Part shown: positions 23,548-33,905 of the stretch, piece after piece
How the letters are laid out: each line of letters begins with the position of its first letter
Position numbering within the stretch: position 1 is the first letter of the stretch
Translations under genes and position numbers: made by a program
From: Ischnura elegans
Lineage: Eukaryota > Arthropoda > Insecta > Odonata > Coenagrionidae
Assembly: GCF_921293095.1 (NCBI RefSeq)
Contig: NC_060248.1
Span: 132,568,972-132,632,971 of the forward strand
Direction: 5' to 3'
Length of the DNA stretch: 64,000 nucleotides
Notes under the pieces: generated by a model
Told to the model about the DNA's origin: nothing
The model's input: the letters and a program-made list of their open reading frames with translations, nothing else
Database searches by the model: none

Positions 23548-23568
23548 TATATATATATATATATATAT
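23548..23568 (+). repeat. (TA)n microsatellite
   Basis: About ten uninterrupted TA units. It is followed by GTATAAAACG, but no coding context suggests that this is a used TATA box. Confidence 0.95.
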
Positions 23569-25049
23569 GTATAAAACGTAAATTAGACCACACAAAGAGA
23601 CGGGGTCTGGCGGCTAATGAGGCGCAGAAATTGGAGGGGGGAAGATGAAGAGGAAGAGGGGGGGGGGGCGAAATAAAATGAGTGGGAGGGGGGAAGGGAG
23701 GGAGCAGGAAATAGAAGACCCCTTCCCTTATTTTAGGGGAGGGGGAAGAAGGGAGGGAGAGGAAGAGAATGAAGAGAAGACATCCCCCTCTACACATCTC
23801 ACACGGGCACAGCTTGCTGCTCGGCTGTTACTACCACACATTTAATACGAGGAACAATAATAATATTTTAATAGAATTAATCGTAATGCATTTAATTTAA
23901 TGCGCAAAATCAGGCAACGATAGATACTCATGAAGTTATATATAAAAAAATATTTAACAAAATACCGAATGGTTTGAGAAAACTGACCATAGAAGCAAAT
24001 GTATGAAGATAAGCATGAAAGAATGGTTGCCAAGTAAATAATTATTTGTGCTTGTTTGAAATTGGTGTTCGATTGGGCTCAGTTTTTCAGCTTATGGAAT
24101 ATTTTTGGGTTCGAATTTTGATTTAATTTCTCTCTTTTTTCCCAATGCAATCCGTTCAATTGCCTCATACTATTTTTCCTATTGCTTTATTTAATTGACC
24201 TTCGCAATTCCCTCCTAGCCTTGCTCGGTAGAATTTTTATTCCTTCCAAGAAGTTTCGCTCTGAAATCCCCCATCAGCTAATATTTTATGATTAGTTAAC
24301 ATTTTTGAATTCTCTCGCGTGGCGTTGGTTCCTGAGGACTTTTTTAAAGCCACATTTCCATGCCCTAGTCTCGACACCACTAGAGAATTCGCTCCTCTCG
24401 TAATGTCTCGCGGGGGTTAAGAACCCTCCCCCTTCCCCCCCTCCCTTCGTCTCGGACGGTTTCCCTCTGTTATTAAATCCGCCAAAGGGTGTCGCGCCCC
24501 CCCCCCCTTGCCCCTCCACCCCCCCTGGGCCATCCCATCTCGGTGCGGTCGGGCGCCAGAAAGCCGCTCTGCACGCCTCACTTACCGGAAGCAGGAATTC
24601 CCCCCTCCAACACTCAATTGCTCTCCCCGCCCCCTCGTTTAAGGCCCACACGGAGAAGGAAAAAAATGAAGTAGGAAGAAGACGGAGAAGAAGAAGAAGC
24701 AGCTTCCCTGTGAGTGTGTGTGTGTCTGAATGTCGTTCGTGGAAGAGAGAGGACTCTCCCGCCCCCACAATCTCAGACACTCGTAAATCACCGCCTTCAT
24801 CCCCCTCCCCATATCCCAAAGGGGCGCGCAGTGTGGACCACGGGAGTTTTTACGGCTCCATTACAACGCACTGCCCCATTCAAGCAGCGCTCTCTCTCTC
24901 TCTCTCCGTGCATGGGCCGTGATCGTAACCAACGCCACCGCCTCCGTCCCATCCCACGCTCTCTCATTCCATTTCTTCTGATCCATCTTCCCGTCTTATT
25001 TTCTTTTGAGTACGGTCCTCACGAAAACTTCGCTCCATCCGCATACATG

Positions 25050-25200
25050 AGAATAATAACCTCGAATATTATAACAAGGGATTCTCCACTCCGCCTCCAG
25101 ATGTGGTATCATCCGCCGCGCTTTCAAATTGGTTCACTAAAGTCGCAAATCGAGACGCTGACGGTTGAGCAATCGAAGTTATCAAAATTCCGATACGATT
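25050..25200 (+). repeat. Family A repeat copy
   Basis: Shared order: CTCGAATATTATAACA, GGATTCTCCACTCCGCCTC, AGATGTGGTATCATCCGC, CGCGCTTTCAAATTGG, AAAGTCGCAAATCGAGACGC. It is the best match to the short copy at 11440-11520 and the head of 20985. Confidence 0.7.
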
Positions 25201-25399
25201 CCTACGTCGAGAACATTGGCTTTTAAGGATATAAAATTTCCAATCGAAATAAACCACGCTAATGCAGCAGTTGTTGTCGTAGAGAGCCAAGCGAATCCAT
25301 CGCAACCATCTCGCGTCCTCATTGCGCATTTGCCGTTTCAATGTTGGACGCATGTGCAGAAGACGCCCAGCACACGCCCGCAAACATGAATATTAGCAA

Positions 25400-25765
25400 A
25401 GAGGAATCTTCTGTCGGCCCACGAATACTTCAAAAGAGGATCCTCAAGTCGGACTCTGAATATGGCTGTCACCCGCTATGCATTTAAATGGGTTTGCGAA
25501 AGTTGCCACTCGCGTCGCTGGCGGACAAATTGATCTGAATTTAACGGGGAAATAAAGTTTAATTAGGCGTATTAACTGAAATTTATACATCTGATGATGT
25601 GATCTATCAAATTCATGACTTTTCAATGCTATTCCTCGCCATTACAAACATTATACTACAAAATATTGGACAAAAATCGCATTGCACTCATCACCGCGCC
25701 TCGGACTTTTTGAAAACCGATTAAAATGCGACCGAAGTGGCCAGAGGGATCAGCCTTCTTATGGG
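25400..25765 (+). repeat. Family A repeat, longest uninterrupted copy
   Basis: Contains CACGAATACTTCAAAAGAGG, TATGCATTTAAATGGG, AAGTTGCCACTCGCGTCGCT, GGCGGACAAATTGATCTGAA, TGATGTGATCTATCAAATTC, ATGACTTTTCAATGCTATTC, then CGCATTGCACTCATCACCGC and CCGATTAAAATGCGACC. It supplies the empty-site version of the copy split by a MITE at 21217. Conceptual translations are broken and match no family I know. Confidence 0.75.
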
Positions 25766-25794
25766 ATGGAATTGGGCCTCCTCTATGTAGCAGT

Positions 25795-25970
25795 CTCTTT
25801 TTGTCAGCTTCTAGATTTGCTGTCTCCCGCAGCGCATTCAAATGGGCTTACTTCAATTGTCCCTCATGGCGCTGACGGTGGCGTGATACTGTTTTCACGG
25901 GGAAATGCACTATAATAAATGAAAATATTAACCGCAATTAATATTCAAGATGATATAATCACACACGCGT
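25795..25970 (+). repeat. Family A repeat, diverged tandem copy
   Basis: GCAGCGCATTCAAATGGGC, TCATGGCGCTGACGG, GGGGAAATGCACTATAA and AAGATGATATAATCACAC follow the family order. The copy lies directly after the 25400-25765 copy, so three copies cluster within 1 kb. Confidence 0.6.
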
Positions 25971-26719
25971 TCATCTTTCCAAAGCCACAATGTGAGACAC
26001 TTCCTTTGGATTCGCGAATAATGAGATGACGAAAATGTGCATTAGAGAAAATCAAGCTGCCGTACCAATGAGTGTTCCTCACTTGAAATAATACTTCGTT
26101 CGGTCTTCACTTTGGACCAAGCGTCGCTCGCCTCCTCCTAAAGGGACACTGGCTTCACTCGCATCGCATTTAATCACTTCCTCCGCCGTCCGCTCGAGGG
26201 CTCTCGCCCCCCGTGCACCCCTTCCAAGGGGTGGGGGGGGGGGGGAGGGCCGCAGGGGTGGGGTGGACATAATCTAGTGGTGTGTGCGTTGATCCATTGT
26301 AATGCGCGCCACAAAGGACCACTCTTGTAATCGTCATCTCTAGTCGACTATCCTAAGGATTTCAGGGCGCAATTCAAGCCCTTGATCCCGACTAAAACTC
26401 GCAGTCGCGCGCGTCGTGAGTCGCGCAGATCACAGATATCCACCGTCATATATTCACGCCTTCAAAATGTTCAATATCTCCACAAAAACTACTTCCGCAA
26501 GTGATATTATACTCTAATAATTCAAGTTCGGAATACCATGAATGTAATAATATTGGTAGGCAAATGCATTATTTCCTAATTTATTACAAATAAAGGCAAC
26601 TCAAGCGTGTTGAATTGAGGTTAGTTTCTAAACTACGAACTCTTCAGGAATCAAATGCAACTTGAGTTTGACATGTGAACCGTCGAGGAAGAGAGAGGAC
26701 TTCACATTGAGACTGGATG

Positions 26720-27320
26720 TGGAATGCGGCCCTTAGCTTGCTTTGACCCACCTCTCCCTCAATTCTCTCGTCAGCCAAGATCTCCACTTGTATCTCCCAC
26801 CAACTAACCTTTCCACACCTTCATATTCTTCCTCTTTCAAATCCTTCTTAACCTGCTCCGTACATTTTATATATTGCATTCCTTTTTCGTTCTTGTCATC
26901 AACTTGTCCCTCGGCGATTGTCTTCGTCAGGTCATCATGTCTTAAGACATGGCCAATTAGATTTTTTCGTCTTCAATTCCAGGTTGAAACGAGGCTTCTC
27001 TTCTCTCCTATTCTTCATAGAACTTTCTGATTACCCACTCGGTCTATCCGTTTCATCTTCATGATTGTTCTGCAGCTCCACATTTCGAAAGCCTCCATCC
27101 TCTATCTCTCCGCTGATGTCATTATCCTTGCCTCGCCTACGTAAAGAATTATACTCCAAATGTTTTGAACAATAGTTTCCTCACGTCTATTCCCGCTGTA
27201 AGTAGAATTATATTTTGGTGGAATGCCATCTTCGTCTGAGCTATTCTACTGGATATTTCTTTCTTGCTTCTCCCGTAGTTAGTCTTTCTGCTTCCCAAGT
27301 ACCAGAGTTTAACCTGATTC
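26720..27320 (-). pseudogene. Endonuclease/reverse-transcriptase LINE relic, - strand
   Basis: From high to low coordinates, the reverse complement reads WYLGSRKTNYGRSKKEISSR, IAQTKMAFHQN, a broken central part, then RRKNLIGHVLRHDDLTKTIA, EGQVDDKNEKG, and EEEYEGVERLVGGRYKWRSW. These match the known run of such proteins after the polymerase fingers: YLG-x-x-x-x-x-G-x-x-x-x-E-I-x-x-R, then the GH-x-x-RH and EG-x-x segments, then the Trp-Arg tail. Multiple stops and gaps make it a pseudogene. The copy is related to 13110-13362. Confidence 0.85.
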
Positions 27321-28005
27321 TCAGCACATGCGTCGCTTTTAAGAATTTGTCACGGTTATTTATTCATTGTCTAAGTTAATTGATGTTGGCCAAATCCCTT
27401 TGAGCAAAGTCGAATAATAGTATAATTCCGATAACTTGATTAATTAAATGCGGTATAGGTGATTACTCGTCTGCGGGAGCGTTTTTTTTTGCCGAGTATG
27501 TACTTCGGACTGTCGAATTCAAAGGTGCAAGTGCCGAAGTCGGTTGACTGTATAATTCCTAGTGTGTATGATTACAATGTCACCGTTGCTCCCTTAATGT
27601 TGGGGCGATGTTGTCTTTCGTTGGCTATATTCGCACGCAAACGTTCCCCAAAAGTCTCTCAAAATATCAGTGGATCAGGTGGGTGAGAGACGGCCGAGGG
27701 AGCGGTGGGTGTATTCCCCAAATCCTCCCCTGAGAGGCGGCGGCACCCGGCGCGGCAGTGCGGCCCGCATTCAAATGAGCCGCGCCACCCTTCCTTCCTT
27801 GTGTGCATCGAGGGAGATTTGGAGGAGCGATGCGTAATTGAAAGTCGCGAGCGAGGATTTGGCGGAGGATGAGAGCGGAGGACGCGAGGATTTTCGAGGG
27901 GGGGAGTAAACCCCCTTTGGGAAGGAGGGCTTAAGGGGGCCCTCCTTTCACTTCTCATCCCCCCTCGACACCCCAGTCCTTCCAACACATCGCATTACGA
28001 GGTAC

Positions 28006-28013
28006 GTGTGCAG
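28006..28013 (+). repeat. 8-bp target-site duplication, left (GTGTGCAG)
   Basis: GTGTGCAG directly precedes the left end of the hAT element and is repeated perfectly at 30524-30531 directly after its right end. An 8-bp duplication is the signature of hAT transposition. Confidence 0.95.
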
Positions 28014-30523
28014 TAGGGTGGTGCGAAAAAACTCAAGTTCCAAATTTCGTGTCGTAATAGTGCGGAAAAGTTGCGATACGTTAGTACAAGAAAAACAAAA
28101 AAAGAATTATTAAAATCGGACGTCATCTTCCGATCCCGCAAAGCACCTGAAAAAATGACAAAAATGAAAAAAAAAATGTTTTTTTTTTCGTTGTAAAAAA
28201 ATTAAATTAAATTAATACCTTTTAACGCTGTAGCAAAGAATGATTACAATTAGCATAGGTTATTATTTATATATGCATATTATTGGCTTTTAACTGATAT
28301 TACCGATCACACAAGATCATTAAAAATGTATAAAGATTGCAATTTAGCCGGTTTTTCAGAGTTGTGTCATAATAACTTAAGGTAATATTTTAGTCTAAAA
28401 TACATGTTTGATTATGCAGCTCTTTCTTTGTTTATATATGATATAATAATATTTAAACAACCCAGAACTCACCGCGGAGAGGTGGCTGCACTTTGAGTTT
28501 ACCCACACCCTCCATCCATCCAACCAATGAGTGTTACTGCTTCTACAATATTAAAATTTTTTGTCCCTCTTTTAAATTTTAACTTTTGAAAACTACTTTG
28601 TACTGCAATTTAGTGGTAAGTCTGGCATAATGGATCTTGATTTGAATTAGCCCTAATAAATCCATCTCTGGATCGATAGCCACAAAGCTTAAGGGATGCC
28701 TCCGTTCCCAATTTCACACACGGCTCCATTGCTTGCGTGTGATATGGGAAGTTATAATATCCCAATCTTGTTTATCGCCAGATTCAATGAAGGAAGGTAT
28801 TTCTTCATTAGTGATTATTCTCATAAGAAGAGGTGGAGTAGATAGTTTGACTACATTCCAGTCAATCAATTCTATATGGTCAGTTATTTCGAAGTTCATG
28901 GTAGGAGTGATGAAGTTTACGATAGGTTTGCCTTTTGATTAAGTCTGTCTGGTTTTAAATACTCTTATTAGCCCTAGCTCTATAATGTGCCTTCTGTAAT
29001 CAATAACCATCGCCATCAATACATTTTTTCCTTGATCAAAGTTAGAGTTTCGTTCAATAACAACGAAAACTACTTTCTTTCAATATCCAGGTATGTATCG
29101 AGAGGTTTACTTTGCTCTGTTCACACGAGCCATCTAGCATGTGAAAATGGTCCAGTATCCCGGTTTGCTAAGTCATTTGGAAAGTCGCCACTTGTGATTG
29201 CTTGACTAATGTCAATAAGGTATCTTTGGTCCTTGCTCAAAATTCATCTATCAACTTGTAGAATTTCGCATTCAATTGTTTGGAAATGCAGTTTGGAAGC
29301 TTTCCATAACCATTCATATTAGTCCAATTGGCCCACTAAATGATTTTTGGCCACTTGTTTCACCATCTAAGTAATTCAATGAAATGAAGTAACCCAACTG
29401 CCCACTGCAGCGGGTGTCATTGGTGTTTTACGCGCTTTCTAATAGTACAACCTTTCCATCTAATGTTGATGTTCGTGCCATCACAGCAAACTAACTCTAA
29501 GAGCTTTAATGATACTCCTTAATCACAGAGATAAGATAGTATGGAGACCACTATATCTTTAGCAGACCCGGAGCTTGGAGAAACATAAATACACAAAAGC
29601 CGGTTCTTTTATTAGAGAATGGTGTTCCGCTATAACTGTCCGACAGTACTCCTTCGATTCAATCATTTCTATTACTATGGTATTGTCTACCCTTCCGTCA
29701 AAGTATAACCGTGTAGCTCACTTAAATCAAGATGGATTTGCTGTAAATCGTTTTTAATATTTTTCTTTTCCTTTTTTGATCTACATCGGTCAATGAACTT
29801 AGAAGTATATTCTTCAGTTATAACACCAATGTCTGCAAGTACACTTGCAGCAGCTGTATGGTGAGACACCCCGTATTGATCACAATGAAAAGCTGTACTT
29901 TGGAATTTTACCCTCATTTGCCATGGTGATTTAAATTTTTTTGGATGTACTAGGCATGTAGTCTCCCTAGTCAACAAATTTCTCCTTGATTGTTGAACTT
30001 TGCGTTGCGTCATTTAAAACCTCAACATCTTCACTTTCGGTTTCAATAGGGTTAACATGCTGCCTTTTTAAAGTGCAATTTTGCCTTTCAATTCTATTGG
30101 TCAGTTTTATTGTCATTTTTGATCTAAAGAGATACTTAAAACTTCTCAAAAATTATCCTCATGTAATTATTACAAAAATCTGAAAAATAGGCGAAATTGC
30201 AATATTTATACATTTTTAATGATCTTGTGTGATCGGTAATAACAGTTAAAAGCCAATAATATGCATATATAAATAATAACCTATGCTATTTTAATCATTT
30301 TTTGCTACAGCGTTAAAAGGTATTAATTTAATTTAATTTTTTTACAACGAAAAAAAAAACAATTTTTTTCATTTTTTGTCATTTTTTCAGGTGCTTTGCG
30401 GGATCGGAAGATGACGCCCGATTTTAATAATTATTTTTTTGTTTTTCTTGTACTAATGTATCGCAACTTTTCCGCACTATTACGACACGAAATTTGGAAC
30501 TTGAGTTTTTTCGCACCACCCTA
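28014..30523 (-). mobile_element. hAT-superfamily DNA transposon, 2510 bp, long inverted repeats
   Basis: The ends start TAGGGTGGTGCGAAAAAACT and finish in its complement. The terminal inverted repeats are about 347 bp (28014-28360) and 345 bp (30179-30523), with few differences. A perfect 8-bp duplication GTGTGCAG flanks the element. The TAGGG terminus and 8-bp duplication support hAT; the ~345-bp repeats are far longer than the usual few tens of bases. The interior carries a broken transposase on the - strand. The well-matched ends and perfect duplication suggest a recent insertion. If the defects predate it, the element was mobilised in trans. Confidence 0.93.
28700..30150 (-). pseudogene. 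Broken hAT-like transposase
   Basis: Reading down the - strand, the frames show KSPWQMRVKFQSTAFHCDQY, GVSHHTAAASVLADIGVITE, FIDRCRSKKEKKNIKNDL, ELVCCDGTNINIRWKGCTIR, HPLQWAVGLLHFIELLRW, ISQAITSGDFPNDLANRDTG, PFSHARWLV and finally ITDHIELIDWNVV. This order (CD-x-YGVS segment, CDGT-N-x-x-x-W-K-G, PLQW-x-x-x-x-LH-x-x-EL, DLANRD-x-G-x-x-SH-x-RWL) matches a family of uncharacterised hAT-like transposases common in insects. Numerous stops and shifts interrupt it. It lies wholly inside the inverted repeats. Confidence 0.85.
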
Positions 30524-30531
30524 GTGTGCAG
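30524..30531 (+). repeat. 8-bp target-site duplication, right (GTGTGCAG)
   Basis: Perfect copy of 28006-28013, directly after the right terminal inverted repeat. Confidence 0.95.
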
Positions 30532-31529
30532 GTCACATTGACATAAATACTCAATATATTGATCAAGAGAATACCTTACATAAACAAGTACGTTTCGAAC
30601 AACTCTTGCTTTGAATGGTAAGTCTTCACCTATCAAAGATAAACAATTACCATCGATAATGATCGGATTTCATTCATTAACATAATAGATACATATAAAC
30701 ACAATTTCGATAGACACAATGTGACTTAAAACATATTCGATGAATAATTTTGATTAATTAGGTGCACAATATAATTGTGATTTAAATCATTGAACTTGTT
30801 ACAAACATTTTTACAATTATAACCACTAATTTGCTGTACCAACCGGAACCCAAACTCAAATATTATGTTCTTCTTTATCAATGTAAGTTCAATTTTGGTG
30901 TTCGAGTGTTGTTGTTGGGGAGGTTGGCCGTGTGCAGGGGGCGTGGCGCGTGATTGCGTGCGCCCTCTTTTCTTCTTCTTCTTGCGTGTGCGTGCCCCCC
31001 CCCCCCCCCGTTTCCCTCCATCGAGATACAGGGGCGGTTGGGCGTGCGGGTGGGTGTTCTTTCGGCCCAATCTTTTCATTCGCTCCCCGCCCCACTCTCC
31101 CACATTCAAATCGGGGAGGACGAGGAGGTGGGCATGCGCAGATATTACACCACCTCCCCCCTCTTTACCCGCCACCCCCCTCTTCACCCCCCCCCCCTCC
31201 GAATCGGAATTCCCCCACCCCCACATGAGGTACCACGCTCTCTCCTCTCCCCTCCGTCCTGCCGAGACGACCGCCGTCTGTGCACCCAATAAATCGCCGC
31301 CCACTAACTTATTCCGTGTCATTATTACATGCTTTTGCATGGAATCATACACCTACCGATTTTCCTAACTGTTTAATTGTCCTTCTCCGGTTTTGAAGAA
31401 ATGGCGTCATTTTCAAGAGGACACAACAGTACTAGTAAATCTAAAGTTACTGGCAATTTTCACAAATACTTTAAATTAACTGCAGGAACGGCTTCAATAT
31501 ATTTCTGGTTATCTTCGGGTGACTTCCTC

Positions 31530-31727
31530 CCAAAAAAATATGACATAATTCTCTGGAAGGGGAATATTTCTGCGAAAGAGGCTCACGCCTTCCTCTTCAA
31601 CAATGCATTGTTCGTCCCCCGGCTCCTCAGCCCCTCCCCCAGTGAACTGTGTCCGAGATCTGTAGACAGGAATTGAACTGGAATCGCAACCGACCATGAA
31701 AGTAGAACCGACCAATGCTTAGCTATT
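31530..31727 (-). mobile_element. tRNA-derived SINE (putative)
   Basis: On the - strand, an A-box-like TAGCTAAGCATTGG (31712-31725) and a B-box-like AGTTCAATTCC (31669-31679) are spaced as in tRNA-type RNA polymerase III promoters. They are followed by a non-tRNA body with GAGGAAGGCGTGAGCCTC. No intact cloverleaf is expected: the acceptor stem does not close. It is therefore read as a SINE head and not a tRNA gene. Confidence 0.55.
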
Positions 31728-32204
31728 ATACATATGAAATAGAAATGAAATTAGTGAATCAAGAAATGTAATGCACGCTGCCTATGACGCAGGAAACAGA
31801 TTTCGCCTGAAATATGCTACCCGCCATACATTAGGCGGAGATATGGGGCAATTCTGAATTTGCCTTCGATGTTTGACGCTATGTTCAGCGAAAAACACTA
31901 ATATTCAAAACTATGGGTTAATGATAACGGCTGCCAATTGCCTTACTTGGTGGATCTCTTGAATTGAAAGATGAGTGCTGTGTACGTTCTTTCCAGAAGA
32001 CCTGATATATTTTTATAAAATCATGTGAAATGTTTTCGCTTCGTGTTATTTTTACGTTGTGTATAAGTGGTGCTGTTGAAGAATTATGAAGGAAAATAGA
32101 TTGATACTTTAATTGAGAAGGAAGTTCTTTGAAAAAAGAGCAGGAGAGAAATATTAAATAAGACGCTACCGTTGAAGACCTTGGGTAGAATGCAATTGGA
32201 CGAT

Positions 32205-32345
32205 TCAATCGGCCACATTATGTCACACGGGATTAATAAAATTATCGCTGGAGGACGAATGAAGCGGATGAACGCCAGAGGTAGCCCACGGATATGATAC
32301 ATAGACCGGGTGATTAAGGATGTAAAACCAAAGAATGATGTTCGT
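32205..32345 (+). pseudogene. LINE C-terminal relic (weak)
   Basis: The + strand reads DDSIGHIMSHGINKIIAGGR, then MNARGSPRI, a stop, then YIDRVIKDVKPKNDV. This follows the IGH-x-x-x-H ... RGRPR ... YID-x-V-x-x-D pattern seen at 13110-13362 and 26720-27320. It is degraded and the match is partial. Confidence 0.6.
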
Positions 32346-32574
32346 GTTAAGTGATAGGAGAATTGTGTGCAGAGCTGCTCTTAACAAATCTTAGGATTGA
32401 TGACCGTTGGTGGTGTTATTTTTGTTACTTAACTTATGATGAGTATACTCTTGAATAATGGGCTGGCTTAATCACACTTTTTCAATCGCAATACTTGTAA
32501 AGATTCCTGATTTCCCATAGCAATTGTACCTATGCTCGTGATAGTTGATGTTAGGCCCTCGCGGTCCGTCCAAG

Positions 32575-32700
32575 ATGGCAACGCGAGAGAGTAAATACTT
32601 CAACGAAGCCACAACCGGTTGTTCAAACTCGGAATGCCGTAGGTCCGTGGTTCGATTTACGATCCTGGAATTTTTCTTGGAAATAAAGGAGGGAAAATTT
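32575..32700 (+). repeat. tRNA-like (SINE head) fragment
   Basis: GTAGGTCCGTGGTTCGATTTA (B-box-like GGTTCGATTTA at 32649-32659) follows a segment resembling the anticodon and variable region of a tRNA-derived SINE. No A box is clear. It directly abuts the hairpin at 32701. Confidence 0.35.
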
Positions 32701-32841
32701 GTCAGGTTCACTATTATATTAATATAGGCACGACCCGGATTTTCTAACGCAGTTACATCTTTGGGTTACATTGTCACCTGAATATGTAACTACGTTACGA
32801 AACCAGGGTCGTGCCCATATTAATATAACAGTGAACCTGGC
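32701..32841. repeat. 141-bp hairpin MITE-like element
   Basis: Arms of about 60 bp pair with few mismatches: CAGGTTCACTATTATATTAA, TATAGGCACGACCCGG on the left, and CCAGGGTCGTGCCCATATTA, ACAGTGAACCTGGC on the right. The loop side includes TAACGCAGTTACAT and its near complement ATGTAACTACGTTA. No coding content. Confidence 0.85.
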
Positions 32842-33488
32842 ATACTTTTACTCATTTATTTCCAATATGGAGTGGTTTCACAAAGTTTATTCTGAAGTTA
32901 TCAGTTATATTCTGGAATTTTTTTCTCATGGTAATCATTGTGAATTTGGTATTGTTGAGCGTGTGTGGCTTAGCAGACATGATGACGGCGATTGGTGCAT
33001 GGTGCGCTTTGGTGCTAGTGATGAGGGTGTTCAGTGTCAAGGAGGGAAGCCGAGGGGGAGTCGGGTGCTGAGAAGGGGAAGGAAGTTTCCGTTGTATGAG
33101 TGAAGGCGATCGATGTCGCCGGCCCAGAGTTCTTTGCGAGGGAGGGGAGGGGGTTGAAAAGACGGAAGGGGTGGCGCGCAAGACAAGCGCCCCCTTGAAA
33201 CCCACGCGCTCCTTCCCGGCATTCCTTGCGACGACCGCCCACGCAGCGCCCCTTCGCAAGCCGTCATTGCAGAATCTTGATTTACACCCCCTTCCGTTGC
33301 TCCCTCTTTAATCGGTTTTTAAAAATTCCCGCAGAACGGCACTAAGCGCAGAGCGATCCCATAATTCCCAATGTTTGTAATACGGTTTCAACACTCGCAA
33401 TGAATAGCATACTGAAAATGTATGAATTCGATGAGGGCCACCCTTACGTCGGTTCCGCTTGTAGCGACTTATGTGGCTCATGTGACTT

Positions 33489-33905
33489 ATGTGGCGACTT
33501 ACGAAGGCTGCGCGTTTCGTCAAAAACTGCTACGGGCGTACAGACAGCGTTACCCAGATGTTAAGCGAATTAGGCTGGGAGCCGCTGGAGACTCGGAGGC
33601 TGCGCGCTAGGCTTAGATTGCTTGAACAATTAAGAATGGAAATGTTTAAGAGCGACACAGACAGCATAATATTAGAGCCACACTATATTTACTGGTCCGA
33701 TAGAAGCGATAAATTAAGAGAGATGGTTTGCCGAACGGATAGATATGGGAATTTATTTTTCCCCCGAACCATAAAGGACTTTAATAAACGCTAGTCCCAA
33801 CTTCGTTAGAGCACTTCATTTTTCAAAGCTGTAAACGGCTGGTGTCCTAACACTCCCTGCCACACGCCTTTTAGGCGGCTTGCGGGGTATTATGTAGATG
33901 TATTC
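33489..33905 (+). pseudogene. LINE 3' end: C-terminal coding fragment and tail
   Basis: The open frame 33489-33794 reads LGWEPLETRRLRARLRLLEQ, then SDTDSIILEPHYIYWSDRSD, then CRTDRYGNLFFPRTIKDFNK and a stop. W-x-x-LE-x-RR and the RT-x-x-x-x-x-FFPRTI-x-x-(W/F)N block are the standard C-terminal end of jockey/CR1-group reverse transcriptase proteins. The 3' tail continues GGCTGGTGTCCTAACAC, CCCTGCCACACGCCTTTTAG, GCGGCTTGCGGGGTATTATG. Related copies lie at 22985 and 17415. It is the least damaged of the three and lacks the catalytic core (5' truncation). Confidence 0.9.

Noticed and set aside
23548..23580. TATA-box promoter near GTATAAAACG
   Set aside because: It is part of a TA microsatellite edge, with no downstream gene.
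25050..25970. CRISPR array (spaced repeats)
   Set aside because: Units are about 350 bp, diverged and dispersed; no short identical repeats with unique spacers.
31640..31727. tRNA gene on the - strand
   Set aside because: A and B boxes are present, but the cloverleaf does not close and a SINE-like body follows.
32852..33259. 135-codon - strand frame as a gene
   Set aside because: GC-rich low-complexity tract with several overlapping open frames and no recognisable domain.
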